Assembly: GCA_958296115.1 (NCBI GenBank)
Contig: OY282442.1
Coordinates: forward strand, 716,001 to 780,000
Direction: 5' to 3'
Source of the DNA: an uncultured Dehalococcoidia bacterium
GTDB lineage: Bacteria > Chloroflexota > Dehalococcoidia > Lucifugimonadales > CAJWER01
DNA: 64,000 nt
Positions 27,401 through 33,994 of this stretch are shown in pieces. Position numbers and translations under genes: made by a program. The notes under the pieces were generated by a model. That model was given only the letters and a program-made list of their open reading frames with translations, searched no databases and was not told the origin of the DNA. The stretch's first letter is position 1; each line of letters opens with the position of its first letter.

Positions 27401-27539
27401 CAGCGGCCTGCACGGTCGCGTTTATGTCAGGGGTAGGCTCGGGTTCGGTTCGAGAGCACGCCGCCAACAAGAGCGCCGCCGCAATCAGGAGGAGGCCCGG
27501 CGCCCAGACCCTTGCGCTTGATGAAGAAGACAACCGCAC
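24372..27539 (-). CDS. Large lipoprotein: Thr-Pro stalk, two LamG-like domains, gluzincin metallopeptidase
   Basis: 1055 residues. The signal has a lipobox LAAC (Cys28). Two short repeats follow (PDINATVQAAVAMA, PDVRATIQAGVQAT), then a stalk of TPTPT repeats to about residue 190. Two tandem beta-sandwich domains (about 195-355 and 365-520) share the pattern W-S-G-F-x-x-R ... GWLFINGxY ... LDLGG. After a second Pro-Thr linker and a beta domain, a peptidase MA-like domain holds the zinc motif HEYVH at about residue 780, with the third ligand in NEGLAEYME. It ends in a helical region. It probably acts outside the membrane; the substrate is unknown. It is monocistronic. Confidence 0.85.
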   Translation of the reverse strand: MRLSSSSSARVWAPGLLLIAAALLLAACSRTEPEPTPDINATVQAAVAMAMPTSTVTPTPDVRATIQAGVQATMEAMPIATPIPTATPTYTPTPTPTATPTYTPTPTYTPTPTRTPTPTPTRTPTPTPTRTPTPSPAPTNTPTLTPTPTNTPTPSPTYTPTSIPTPTPTRTPRPTPTYTPTPTPKPRVSFGPVSGSLEHDPDDGFIPIFESGADMADFVVEAAFGTPHNITRRTWSNGFMLRRSSANEAHVVVIHKSGEWSHYLWSGGGEDDALLLAGSSTNIRTGQDEENHVRVMAAGGAGWLFINGEYESQLDLGGLTSSGSVDLLGAWFEGDELSGHATRFADFTVRPLVRERGASDGAIPHTPGDGSIDAHSASTSLADGIVEARFFNPYALGSGAWSSGFLVRDGVGGQFHAVVVTNLGRWFHYLRAGDGADRDQRIADGSSEHISTARNGSNHIRIIAMGGEGWLFINGVYTANLDLGGWLQSGDALAVGGYFEGDGVDGRSTKFESLAIWSVGAVTPPGTAPLPTPSATPPRTPISTPTPTPTTVRTTGASSPSVTFEPAQPIAGKDVEFTVAGLRPWQRVTVEFIDPLGRPARWISEDETYFAPVNGNEVTERRLYADERGALRFARIGALDTEGIWKVRIAGLDQPMTVSYPVADLQLSGQGTRTVGVEFRSHRGQASNTYYSSRVPAALAVDVQAHLAYVIDAIDERIGLRIGQIPDLYLVWGRANLRRATTALGLELGFEGGFFWSGRQYPGIYLQVDTFRSGALRGVTHEYVHLLLDEAYGDNTPAWLNEGLAEYMEYELELDTPSRSFYRSADTAIAAAKAGALFPLRSLESQRSWNARTDDALIRLQYAQSHMAARYMMETYGESGVVDVMGELSAVTSLGSAIRQVTGVSYSTFEERFVEYLRGWEDPERESARRYAATLNMILDRYDQIRDRRSEVLDLSLTQRVGPYEEMVSDARGLLAELERSGPPEEMRALHDDARAYLARVIDWLSLELEYSKTRQDSKRVEANNMIPEVNGRRSGVSSGLSSVVFNYLLPRDAP
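26986..27300 (-). repeat. Degenerate 6- to 18-base repeats coding the TPTPT stalk
   Basis: Plus-strand gt-rich units such as ggcgttggcgtgggcgtgcgtgtc recur; the minus strand codes TPTPTRTPTPTPT. Similar in design, not sequence, to the stalks at 15863 and 58595. Confidence 0.85.
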
Positions 27540-27609
27540 TGCTCACAACCCTCCGTGGTTCCGACGCCAATCATCCCTTATGCTATCAGAGTGGGGGCTT
27601 GACCATAGG

Positions 27610-27742
27610 GTTGAATGTAGTTTTTGGCGTCCTGATTCACCCTAACCCTCTCCCATCAAGGGAGATGGGATAAGGCGGGTGTCCTCTCCAGCCAAGGGAG
27701 AGGGTTAGGCGGGACTGCCTATCCGTCATAGTAAATGGACGG
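27610..27742 (-). repeat. Dispersed MITE/REP-like repeat, copy R1
   Basis: Read on the minus strand it starts CCGTCCATTTACTATGACGG and ends CGCCAAAAACTACATTCAA, with two internal CCCTCTCCC...GGGAGAGGG palindromes. Matches R3 (41732-41853) and R4 (50799-50890). It lies directly downstream of the tail-like cassette. Confidence 0.8.
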
Positions 27743-27746
27743 GGCG

Positions 27747-27959
27747 CTAACCCTCGCCGCCGTCCGTCTTGTGCAGCGCCTTGCTGAGGTCCGACGCCTC
27801 CTCCGGGTCGCTGCGCTCCAGGAGGCGGATGATGGCGCGCGCCATCAGCTCTACGGACTTGTCAAAGCGGTTCAGGATGCGCTCCAGCCTGATCATGAAC
27901 CAAGCGAGCAGCAGGCCGGGAATGCCGGCGTTCAGGAAGGGCGTCAGGTCTATGTCCAA
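27747..27959 (-). CDS. Holin-like small membrane protein
   Basis: 70 residues: a single helix near the N-terminus (AGIPGLLLAWFMIRLERIL), then an amphipathic charged segment (DKSVELMARAIIRLLER) and an acidic tail. This layout resembles BhlA/UviB-type holins found at the ends of phage tail or lysis modules. The TTG start has GAGGAAATGAA before it. Last gene of the tail-like cassette; no endolysin is seen. The holin call rests on layout and context. Confidence 0.5.
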   Translation of the reverse strand: MDIDLTPFLNAGIPGLLLAWFMIRLERILNRFDKSVELMARAIIRLLERSDPEEASDLSKALHKTDGGEG

Positions 27960-28054
27960 TTCATTTCCTCCTCGATTCTGATTCTGTAGATTCGCGTTGT
28001 CGGGCGACAGGCGGATTGCAATCCGCCGCTGCGCCGTTTGCGCCGCTGCTCAGG

Positions 28055-30001
28055 TCATGCCTCGCGCAGCAGCAGGGTTCCCGTCACCAGACTCCAGCCT
28101 TCGCCGACGCTGATGGCGCGGCCCTCGACGAAGAATTCCTGGTCTATGCCCATGCCGGGGTAGCTGACCCTCACCCGGTCGGACATGCCTCGTTGCAGCG
28201 TCAGCGTCAGGTTCGCCCTGGAGCCGTTCGGCGCGGTCAGCGTCAGCGCGGTCTTGGGATCCTTGCGGCGGTCGAGCCGGCTGCGGATGCAGGCCAGCGC
28301 CGCGCCCGATTCCCGCGTCCATCGGGCCTCGATGGACCTGATCCGCTCGCCGTAGTCCGCCTTGCTCGCCGCGTCCTCAGCCAGCAGCAGCGCGGGGTCG
28401 TCGTATGTGATGGCGTTCAGGGTTCGCATCTTGAGCAGCGTCAGATAGCCCGCCGTCGCGCCGAACGTCACGCGGACCAGGGTGCCCTTGCCGTTGTAGC
28501 GGGCTGCGCTGGGGTAGGACACGGCGATCTCGGACGAGATGTCCCGACCGGAGCCGTCCCGCTTCGTGTTCGCCTCGTAGTCCACGTTCTCGCGGGGCGG
28601 CAGCTGTCCGCCGACGGTGTCGTATTCGGCGCTCTCTGCCAGGAAGCTCTTCGTCTCCCCCGCGGCGAACGCGGGCTTGTCCGAGAGCGTCCACGCCGTG
28701 CGGAAGCGGTTGTTCCTGTACCCCCTGATTCGCATGAAAACCATGTTCTCCACGTTGCCCGCGCCGTCGTCCCATACGAGCTCCGAGAAGTACGGGTTGG
28801 CCCCGTCATCGGCGTCCGCGATGGTCGCCAAGACCGCGGCGTGGGTCGTGGACGCCCGGCGCGTCCTGCCCTCCAGCCGCCAGAAGCCGTGGCCGTCCAC
28901 GTATATCAGCCCGTCCTCCTCGTCCTGGAGCCTGTGTATCTCGTCGAGCGCCTTTACGCCCCAGATGGCGGGGCTGAAGGTGTCGGGCACGAGAACGGCG
29001 CCTGCGTCGAGCCGCCGCCGGCTCGAATCTACCCCCGCGTAGTCCAGGATATGGCCCAGCACGTCGCCCGACGTCTGCGGTAGCTGGGCCGTCGCGTAGG
29101 TATAGAGCGTTACCGCGCTCAGCCGCTCCATCTCGTCCAGCGCCCGCACGTAGCAGTACTGCGCGCCCCGGCGCGGACGGGGATGGATTGCGTCTATGCG
29201 CCCGTAGAACAGCGACGCCCATCCGCCGAACCCATTCCAGGCATGGCCGGCGCGGCCGGCGCAGTGCAACCCGTGCCTCGTCTCCGAGAGGTTGAACGAT
29301 TCGGACGCCTCCAGCACCTGCTCGTCATCTACGAAGACGCGGATGGAGCTGCCGCGCAGCACGACCTGCAAGAACTTGCTCGCGCCGACGCCCCAGTCCT
29401 GGGATGCCGACGCGGCCAGGCTGTCGGATCCGGACGCGGCCTTCCGCAGCTCGATGGCGGCGCCGGTCACGCGGACGTACAGGAAGCCGCCGTCGGCAGA
29501 GCGCCTGAAGCACAGCCCGCCGTGCGCCGAGCCGCTCCCCCTGGTGAAGCTGCACCCGAAGGACGCGTCCGCCGTCCCGAAGTCCAGTGTCGCGGCGCAG
29601 GCTCCCGCGCCGACAGCCCGCGCGCCGACGCCGGACGGCGCTATCTCGAACCCGCCGCCGCGCTCTATCCACGAGAAGCCCGTATCATGCTCCGGCGAAT
29701 GGTCGGCGAGCCGCGTCCCCGGCGCGTCGGTGAACGAGTCGAACGGATAGGCGGCGCGGACCCGGACCCTGCGCCCCGGCCTCAGCTTGCCGGTGAGCGG
29801 CGACGCCGAGTTAGGCGGGCTATACCTGTGGTCGTCGTTCCGCAGCTCCAGTTCGAGCCGCGCCGCCTCCGCGTAGTCCGACGACAGGTCCCGGAAATGC
29901 TCCAGCGACAACCCCAGCGTGTCCGCCGTAACGTCCTCGTCCGCATCCGAGAAATCGCCGTCGCCGTTCCAGTCTATCGAAACGAGCCATCTGGCCTGCA
30001 A
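28055..30001 (-). CDS. Phage tail tip/hub-like protein with LamG-like insertion
   Basis: 648 residues. The N-terminus (WLVSIDWNGDGDFSD, LELRNDDHRYSPPNSASPL, LRPGRRVRVRA) matches phage and prophage tail proteins that begin with an acidic, possibly calcium-binding loop. Residues about 85-265 form a concanavalin/LamG-like domain (GFLYVRVTGAAIELRK). Residues about 270-640 resemble baseplate hub or tail fibre-attachment domains. The TTG start has GGGAGGGAGA upstream. It is the largest gene of the cassette and is likely to be its particle tip or receptor-facing part. It could also be a domesticated secreted protein. Confidence 0.6.
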   Translation of the reverse strand: MQARWLVSIDWNGDGDFSDADEDVTADTLGLSLEHFRDLSSDYAEAARLELELRNDDHRYSPPNSASPLTGKLRPGRRVRVRAAYPFDSFTDAPGTRLADHSPEHDTGFSWIERGGGFEIAPSGVGARAVGAGACAATLDFGTADASFGCSFTRGSGSAHGGLCFRRSADGGFLYVRVTGAAIELRKAASGSDSLAASASQDWGVGASKFLQVVLRGSSIRVFVDDEQVLEASESFNLSETRHGLHCAGRAGHAWNGFGGWASLFYGRIDAIHPRPRRGAQYCYVRALDEMERLSAVTLYTYATAQLPQTSGDVLGHILDYAGVDSSRRRLDAGAVLVPDTFSPAIWGVKALDEIHRLQDEEDGLIYVDGHGFWRLEGRTRRASTTHAAVLATIADADDGANPYFSELVWDDGAGNVENMVFMRIRGYRNNRFRTAWTLSDKPAFAAGETKSFLAESAEYDTVGGQLPPRENVDYEANTKRDGSGRDISSEIAVSYPSAARYNGKGTLVRVTFGATAGYLTLLKMRTLNAITYDDPALLLAEDAASKADYGERIRSIEARWTRESGAALACIRSRLDRRKDPKTALTLTAPNGSRANLTLTLQRGMSDRVRVSYPGMGIDQEFFVEGRAISVGEGWSLVTGTLLLREA

Positions 30002-30022
30002 TATCTCCCTCCCGTTGTCCTG

Positions 30023-30295
30023 TCAGCCGCCGACGGCTATTCCGCGCCTGACGTCTTCCATTATCAGCCGCTTGATCTCCTTGGCGAGCAACCTCATGCG
30101 CCGCTCGTCGTCGAGGAACACGACCCCGCCTGCGAGATTGACGTTGACGTGTACGTCCACGCGGCCCCCAGCCGACCGCGTGGATGCGGCTCTCGGGGCC
30201 CCCGGCATGACCCGCGCGCGGCTGCCCGCGAGGCCGGCGACGTCCTCGGCGACCTGAGAGCGGATGGCGGCGAGGGCCCGGTCTCTACCTGGCAT
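30023..30295 (-). CDS. Small phage-tail-associated protein (tape-measure-C-terminus-like)
   Basis: 90 residues. The second half (VDVHVNVNLAGGVVFLD then RLLAKEIKRLIMEDVRRG) resembles the very C-terminal strand-helix of tape measure proteins, without the long coiled-coil body. The ATG lies inside the 3' end of the preceding gene, with GGAGG 6 bases upstream. If it replaces a tape measure, the tail would be extremely short. Weak similarity, judged by eye. Confidence 0.45.
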   Translation of the reverse strand: MPGRDRALAAIRSQVAEDVAGLAGSRARVMPGAPRAASTRSAGGRVDVHVNVNLAGGVVFLDDERRMRLLAKEIKRLIMEDVRRGIAVGG

Positions 30296-30770
30296 GGGCG
30301 GCCTCCGGGAATTCAACCTCGCCCCCGCGCTCGCGCGCCTCGCGGACGACCAAGTACGTCGTCATCGCCTCCACCACGTCCGCGGGCGTGTCCTGCAGCG
30401 CCTGCCAGCTCCAGCCCGTCAGCGCCATGATGCGAGGCTCCTCGAACTCGTCGGGCGTCCTGCCGGCGGCCATTTCGACGAAGAGCCTTTCGGCGAGCTC
30501 CCTCTGCCTGCGCGGGTCCCACAGCGCCGCCAGCATCCGGTGGACGGCCCGGAGCGCCACGACGACGTCTTCCGCGGCGATGCTCTCGATTGAGGCGGAC
30601 TCGATGGGCATGTCGAAGCTCCACGCCGTCGTGAGCGAGACCAGCACGCCGTCTGCAAGCCCCGCCTGCGAATCCGGCCCGCTCGACGCGCCCATCCACT
30701 CCCGCACCTGCCGCCAGCGCGGTCTTGCTTCCAGCTCCCACCATCCGCCCGAAGGCAGGTCTATCCGCAT
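30285..30770 (-). CDS. Putative tail assembly chaperone-like protein
   Basis: 161 residues, soluble and mostly helical. A short N-terminal strand region (RIDLPSGGWWELEARPRWRQ) precedes helices with LVSLTTAWSFDMPIES, and the closing part (MALTGWSWQALQDTPADVVE) resembles the small proteins coded between tail tube and tape measure in siphophages. AGGAGGGAGA precedes the ATG. Assignment depends largely on position after the tail tube gene. Confidence 0.45.
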   Translation of the reverse strand: MRIDLPSGGWWELEARPRWRQVREWMGASSGPDSQAGLADGVLVSLTTAWSFDMPIESASIESIAAEDVVVALRAVHRMLAALWDPRRQRELAERLFVEMAAGRTPDEFEEPRIMALTGWSWQALQDTPADVVEAMTTYLVVREARERGGEVEFPEAAHAR

Positions 30771-30831
30771 GTCTCCCTCCTGAATAGTGGTTTGAACCCG
30801 ACCAATCCCCTTGCCCTGGACTCCAATCCGC

Positions 30832-31257
30832 CTAGAACGCCCCCCGGCTCACCGCGCCATCTACCTGGAGCGCCGCTGTCCATTCGACCAGGCTTCCGAC
30901 CCTGCTGCGAAGCTCATACGAGGCGACCCAGCACTTGCCGGAGTACTTCACGCCCCCTGCGCCCGACCCTTCGGGGCCGTACTCGAAATCTACTGCGGAC
31001 GCGTGGCTGCGGAGCGGGCCGAGCGCGGCGTCGGGCCCGCTCGCGGCCGTGTCGTCGAATATGCCGGCGAGGGCGATGGTTACGTCCTCGACGCCGGGAA
31101 TGAAGCGCGCGCCGCCGTCGCCGAGAGCGGTAACCTCGTTCAGGCCGCGCTCTCCAGGCAGCCCCCGCACTTCCGTGAGATACGGCGACAGGTCCCGCTG
31201 AGCGCCGCCTGTGTCATCTATCAGGAACCTCGATACCTTCGAGTTGAAAAAGGCCAT
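30832..31257 (-). CDS. Phage major tail tube-like protein
   Basis: 141 residues. SKVSRFLIDDTGGAQRDLSPYLTEVRG followed by an all-beta pattern and GKCWVASYELRSRVGSLVEWTAALQVDG resembles tail tube proteins of non-contractile phages: a first strand naming the coordinate frame and a closing beta sandwich. The ATG was chosen seven codons into the open frame because GGAGGCGG precedes it. First gene of the cassette, read from the promoter at 31341-31369. Confidence 0.6.
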   Translation of the reverse strand: MAFFNSKVSRFLIDDTGGAQRDLSPYLTEVRGLPGERGLNEVTALGDGGARFIPGVEDVTIALAGIFDDTAASGPDAALGPLRSHASAVDFEYGPEGSGAGGVKYSGKCWVASYELRSRVGSLVEWTAALQVDGAVSRGAF

Positions 31258-31300
31258 TTGCCTACCGCCTCCGTACAATCCATGCTGCGCCCAAGAGGAA

Positions 31301-31328
31301 AGGGACAGCCCGCGCGGGGTCTGTCCCT
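31301..31328 (-). terminator. Leader hairpin with T-rich tail, probable attenuator of the tail cassette
   Basis: On the minus strand AGGGACAG and CTGTCCCT (8 base pairs) enclose a CCCG/CGGG inner stem and are followed by TTTCCTCTT. It begins about 7 bases after the predicted start of transcription and ends some 36 bases before the tail tube ATG, so most transcripts may stop in the leader unless antiterminated. Confidence 0.65.
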
Positions 31329-31340
31329 CACTGCTAGAAG

Positions 31341-31369
31341 ATTATAGAACATCAGTTCCCGCACGTCAA
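31341..31369 (-). promoter_or_regulatory. Near-consensus promoter of the tail-like cassette
   Basis: TTGACG (31369-31364), 17-base spacer, TATAAT (31346-31341) on the minus strand, the best promoter match in the window. It faces the tail tube gene. Confidence 0.8.
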
Positions 31370-31393
31370 CCGCCAGGCAACATGGCGGCATTT

Positions 31394-31450
31394 CCCCGCC
31401 TTATCCCCTCTCCCATCAAGGGAGAGGGTTAGGGTGAGGGTGATTCAGGA
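31394..31450 (+). repeat. Dispersed MITE/REP-like repeat, copy R2 (partial)
   Basis: CCCGCCTTATCCCCTCTCCC, a GGGAGAGGG return arm and GGGTGAGGGTGATTCAGGA, without the CCGTC or AAAACTA ends. Its orientation is opposite to R1, so R1 and R2 flank the tail cassette as inverted repeats. Together with the promoter and the recA leader it fills the 307-base gap before recA. Confidence 0.75.
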
Positions 31451-31484
31451 GCGCTAGTCCTGAGGAAGCGGCTGCCACATTTAT

Positions 31485-31503
31485 CATGACAAGCGCTATC
31501 ATG
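31485..31503. promoter_or_regulatory. Inverted repeat CATGA-N9-TCATG upstream of recA
   Basis: A five-base inverted repeat with a nine-base spacer, overlapping a possible -10 (TATCAT, 31497-31502), 62 bases before the recA ATG. It could be an SOS operator. It matches neither the E. coli nor the Bacillus LexA box, so this is only a candidate. Confidence 0.3.
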
Positions 31504-31564
31504 TGCTATGCGCGCCGGACCTCAGGCGCGGAGCGAGATAACATCCATCACGTGAGAGGCGGCA

Positions 31565-32593
31565 ATGACCACTGAAGCCACTGAAAAGGATAAAGCCCTC
31601 GAACTGGCCATCGGCCAGATCGAGCGCCAGTTTGGAAGCGGCTCCGTCGTGAGGCTCGGCGACTCAGGCGAGCCGACCAGGGTGCAATCCATATCTACGG
31701 GCTCGCTGACGCTCGACCTTGCCCTGGGCGTCGGCGGACTGCCCCGGGGCCGAGTGGTCGAGGTCTTCGGGCCAGAGTCGTCGGGCAAATCGACCTTGGC
31801 CTATCACGTGATGGCCGAGGCGCAGCGGTCGGGCGGCGAGGCGGCTTACATCGACGCAGAGCACGCGCTCGACCCGATCTATGCCGCAACATGCGGCGTG
31901 AACATAGACCACCTGCTCGTATCCCAGCCCGACTCGGCCGAACAGGGATTGGAGATATGCGAATACCTGGTGCGGAGCGGGGCGCTCGACATCGTCGTAG
32001 TGGACAGCGTGGCCGCCCTGGTGCCCAAGTCCGAGCTCGAAGGCGACATGGGGGATACTCACGTCGGCCTTCAAGCCAGGCTGATGTCCCAAGCCCTCAG
32101 GAAGCTCACGGCGGCCATCAGCCGATCCAACACCGCCGTGATGTTCATCAACCAGATCAGGGAGAAGGTCGGCGTGATCTGGGGAAGCCCTGAAACCACC
32201 CCAGGCGGCAGGGCGCTCAAGTTCTACAGCTCCGTCCGCATAGACCTCCGGCGGATCGAGTCCATAAAGCAGGGCAAGGAGATAATAGGCGCGCGCATCA
32301 GGGCCAGGGTGGTCAAGAACAAGGTCGCGCCGCCCTTCAAGGTCGCCGAGTTCGACATGATGTTCAACGAGGGCATCAGCAAGGAGGGCGACCTCGTGGA
32401 CCTGGCGGCCGCCGGCGGCGTGGTCAAGAAGAGTGGATCCTTCTACTCCTACGGAGACGTGCGACTCGGACAGGGCAGAGAGAACGCCAAGACATTCCTG
32501 CGCGAGAATGCCGACGTGGCATTCGAGATAGAAGGCATCGTGAGGGACGACGCAGACGAACGGAGAGACGGGGCGGCGGCGGCCAAAAGCTGA
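31565..32593 (+). CDS. recA: Recombinase A
   Basis: ATP-dependent strand exchange and SOS coprotease. 342 residues. N-terminal [17 protein letters not shown], Walker [10 protein letters not shown] at about residues 68-76, [11 protein letters not shown] with the Walker B region, and [21 protein letters not shown] covering the L2 loop are all intact. The C-terminus is shorter and ends in Ala-Lys rather than an acidic tail. GAGAGGCGGC precedes the ATG. No recX or lexA is adjacent. Confidence 0.98.
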   Translation: MTTEATEKDKALELAIGQIERQFGSGSVVRLGDSGEPTRVQSISTGSLTLDLALGVGGLPRGRVVEVFGPESSGKSTLAYHVMAEAQRSGGEAAYIDAEHALDPIYAATCGVNIDHLLVSQPDSAEQGLEICEYLVRSGALDIVVVDSVAALVPKSELEGDMGDTHVGLQARLMSQALRKLTAAISRSNTAVMFINQIREKVGVIWGSPETTPGGRALKFYSSVRIDLRRIESIKQGKEIIGARIRARVVKNKVAPPFKVAEFDMMFNEGISKEGDLVDLAAAGGVVKKSGSFYSYGDVRLGQGRENAKTFLRENADVAFEIEGIVRDDADERRDGAAAAKS

Positions 32594-32699
32594 GACGCCG
32601 CAACCCGCTGATAGACCAATTGCGCGAATTGAGCTTCATACCGGATGAGCCGCCGTTACATCCATCCGTGAGCGCGTCTCGCGGAGTGGAGGATGACGC

Positions 32700-33971
32700 G
32701 TGCCCGCGCTGAACCCCGGCGAACTGACCATAGCCGGGGCGCTCGTCCTGCTGTCCGCCTTCTTCTCGAGCTCGGAATCGGCCTTCCTTGCGCTCCAGGA
32801 CACGGCGCGGCTCCAACACCTGGTGAGCGCCGGCTCCCGCGGGGCCGTCCGCGTGGACGACATGCTGCGGAACCCCGGCCGGCTGCTCTCCACCATCCTG
32901 CTAGGCAACAACCTGGTCAACATCGCCTTCGCCGCCCTCGTTACGACGATGACCTTCAGGGCGCTCGGCCAGAACGCGAGCGACACCGCGGTGACCGTGG
33001 CCGCCACATTGGTCGCCACCACGGCCCTCCTCGTCCTCGGTGAGATACTGCCGAAGACGCTTGCGGTCCGGCACGCCGAGCGCGTCGCCTTCCTGTTCGC
33101 CCGCCCGCTCAAGCTGGTCGAGACCCTCCTGCTGCCCATAGTCCTCGTATTGCAGTGGATCAGCCGCCTCGCGAACCTGGCCGGAAGCCCAAGGGACGCC
33201 TCCATCACGGAGGACGAGCTGCGCACCCTCATAGACATCGGCGAGCGTGAAGGGCAGTTCGAGCCGGAAGAGGCGGAAATGCTGGAGAGCGTCTTCCGGT
33301 TCGGCGACCGCCAGGCGCGCGAGATGATGACGCCCAGAACGGAGATTGTGTTCGTCGAGAGAGGCATGTCCATGAAGCAGTTCCTGGACCTGTACGCGCG
33401 GCACGCCCACACGCGCTTCCCCGTAATCAAGGAATCGACCGACAACGTGGTGGGCATCCTGTCGGCCAAGGACATCCTCCGCTCCATGGCCTCGGACAGG
33501 CTGGACACCGACAGCGCCGTTACCGACGTCATCAGGGACGCCTACTTCGTGCCCGAGACCAAGCGGATAGCAGAGCTGTTCGACGAGCTCCGCGGCACGG
33601 GCAACCAGATGGCAATCGCCGTTGACGAATACGGCGGCGTCGCAGGGCTGGTAACCCTCAAGAGGCTGCTCGAGGAGGTGGTCGGGAGAGTCGGCGAGGA
33701 GGGCCTGAGGCCCGAAGAGGAGTACGAGGAGCTGGGCCAGGACACCTACCAGGTGGACGGCGGCATGAGCATAGACGAGATCAAGGACGAGCTCGACTTC
33801 GACCTCGGGGATGGCGACTACGAGACCGTGGCGGGCTTCGTCCTCGACGCGCTCGGCCATATTCCGGTCGAGGGCGAAAGCTTCGAGACAGCTAGGCTGT
33901 CCGTGGAGGTGACGGAGATGAAGGGGCTCAAGATAGAGGCCGTGAAGCTCGCCAAGAAGCCGCGCGCCTGA
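32700..33971 (+). CDS. CNNM/CorC-family (HlyC) transporter-like membrane protein
   Basis: 423 residues. The DUF21/CNNM transmembrane part spans about residues 1-180 (LLSAFFSSSESAFLAL, LLGNNLVNIAFAAL, LGEILPKTLAVRH). Two CBS domains follow at about 205-325 (MTPRTEIVFVERG, FPVIKESTDNVVGILSAKD, AVDEYGGVAGLVT), then the CorC_HlyC domain to the end. The family is linked to magnesium or cobalt efflux and was misnamed haemolysin. The GTG start has GGAGG 7 bases upstream. Confidence 0.92.
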   Translation: MPALNPGELTIAGALVLLSAFFSSSESAFLALQDTARLQHLVSAGSRGAVRVDDMLRNPGRLLSTILLGNNLVNIAFAALVTTMTFRALGQNASDTAVTVAATLVATTALLVLGEILPKTLAVRHAERVAFLFARPLKLVETLLLPIVLVLQWISRLANLAGSPRDASITEDELRTLIDIGEREGQFEPEEAEMLESVFRFGDRQAREMMTPRTEIVFVERGMSMKQFLDLYARHAHTRFPVIKESTDNVVGILSAKDILRSMASDRLDTDSAVTDVIRDAYFVPETKRIAELFDELRGTGNQMAIAVDEYGGVAGLVTLKRLLEEVVGRVGEEGLRPEEEYEELGQDTYQVDGGMSIDEIKDELDFDLGDGDYETVAGFVLDALGHIPVEGESFETARLSVEVTEMKGLKIEAVKLAKKPRA

Positions 33972-33994
33972 CCGGGCTGGCCCGCCGCCACTCC

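Noticed and set aside
27747-31257. Complete prophage
   Set aside because: No integrase, terminase, portal, capsid or lysis enzyme, and no attachment-site duplication was found; only a tail-like subset is present.
32594-32699. Short open frame between recA and the CorC gene as a recX remnant
   Set aside because: The peptide (PLIDQLRELSFIPDEPP) shows no RecX similarity and lacks a start codon with a ribosome site.
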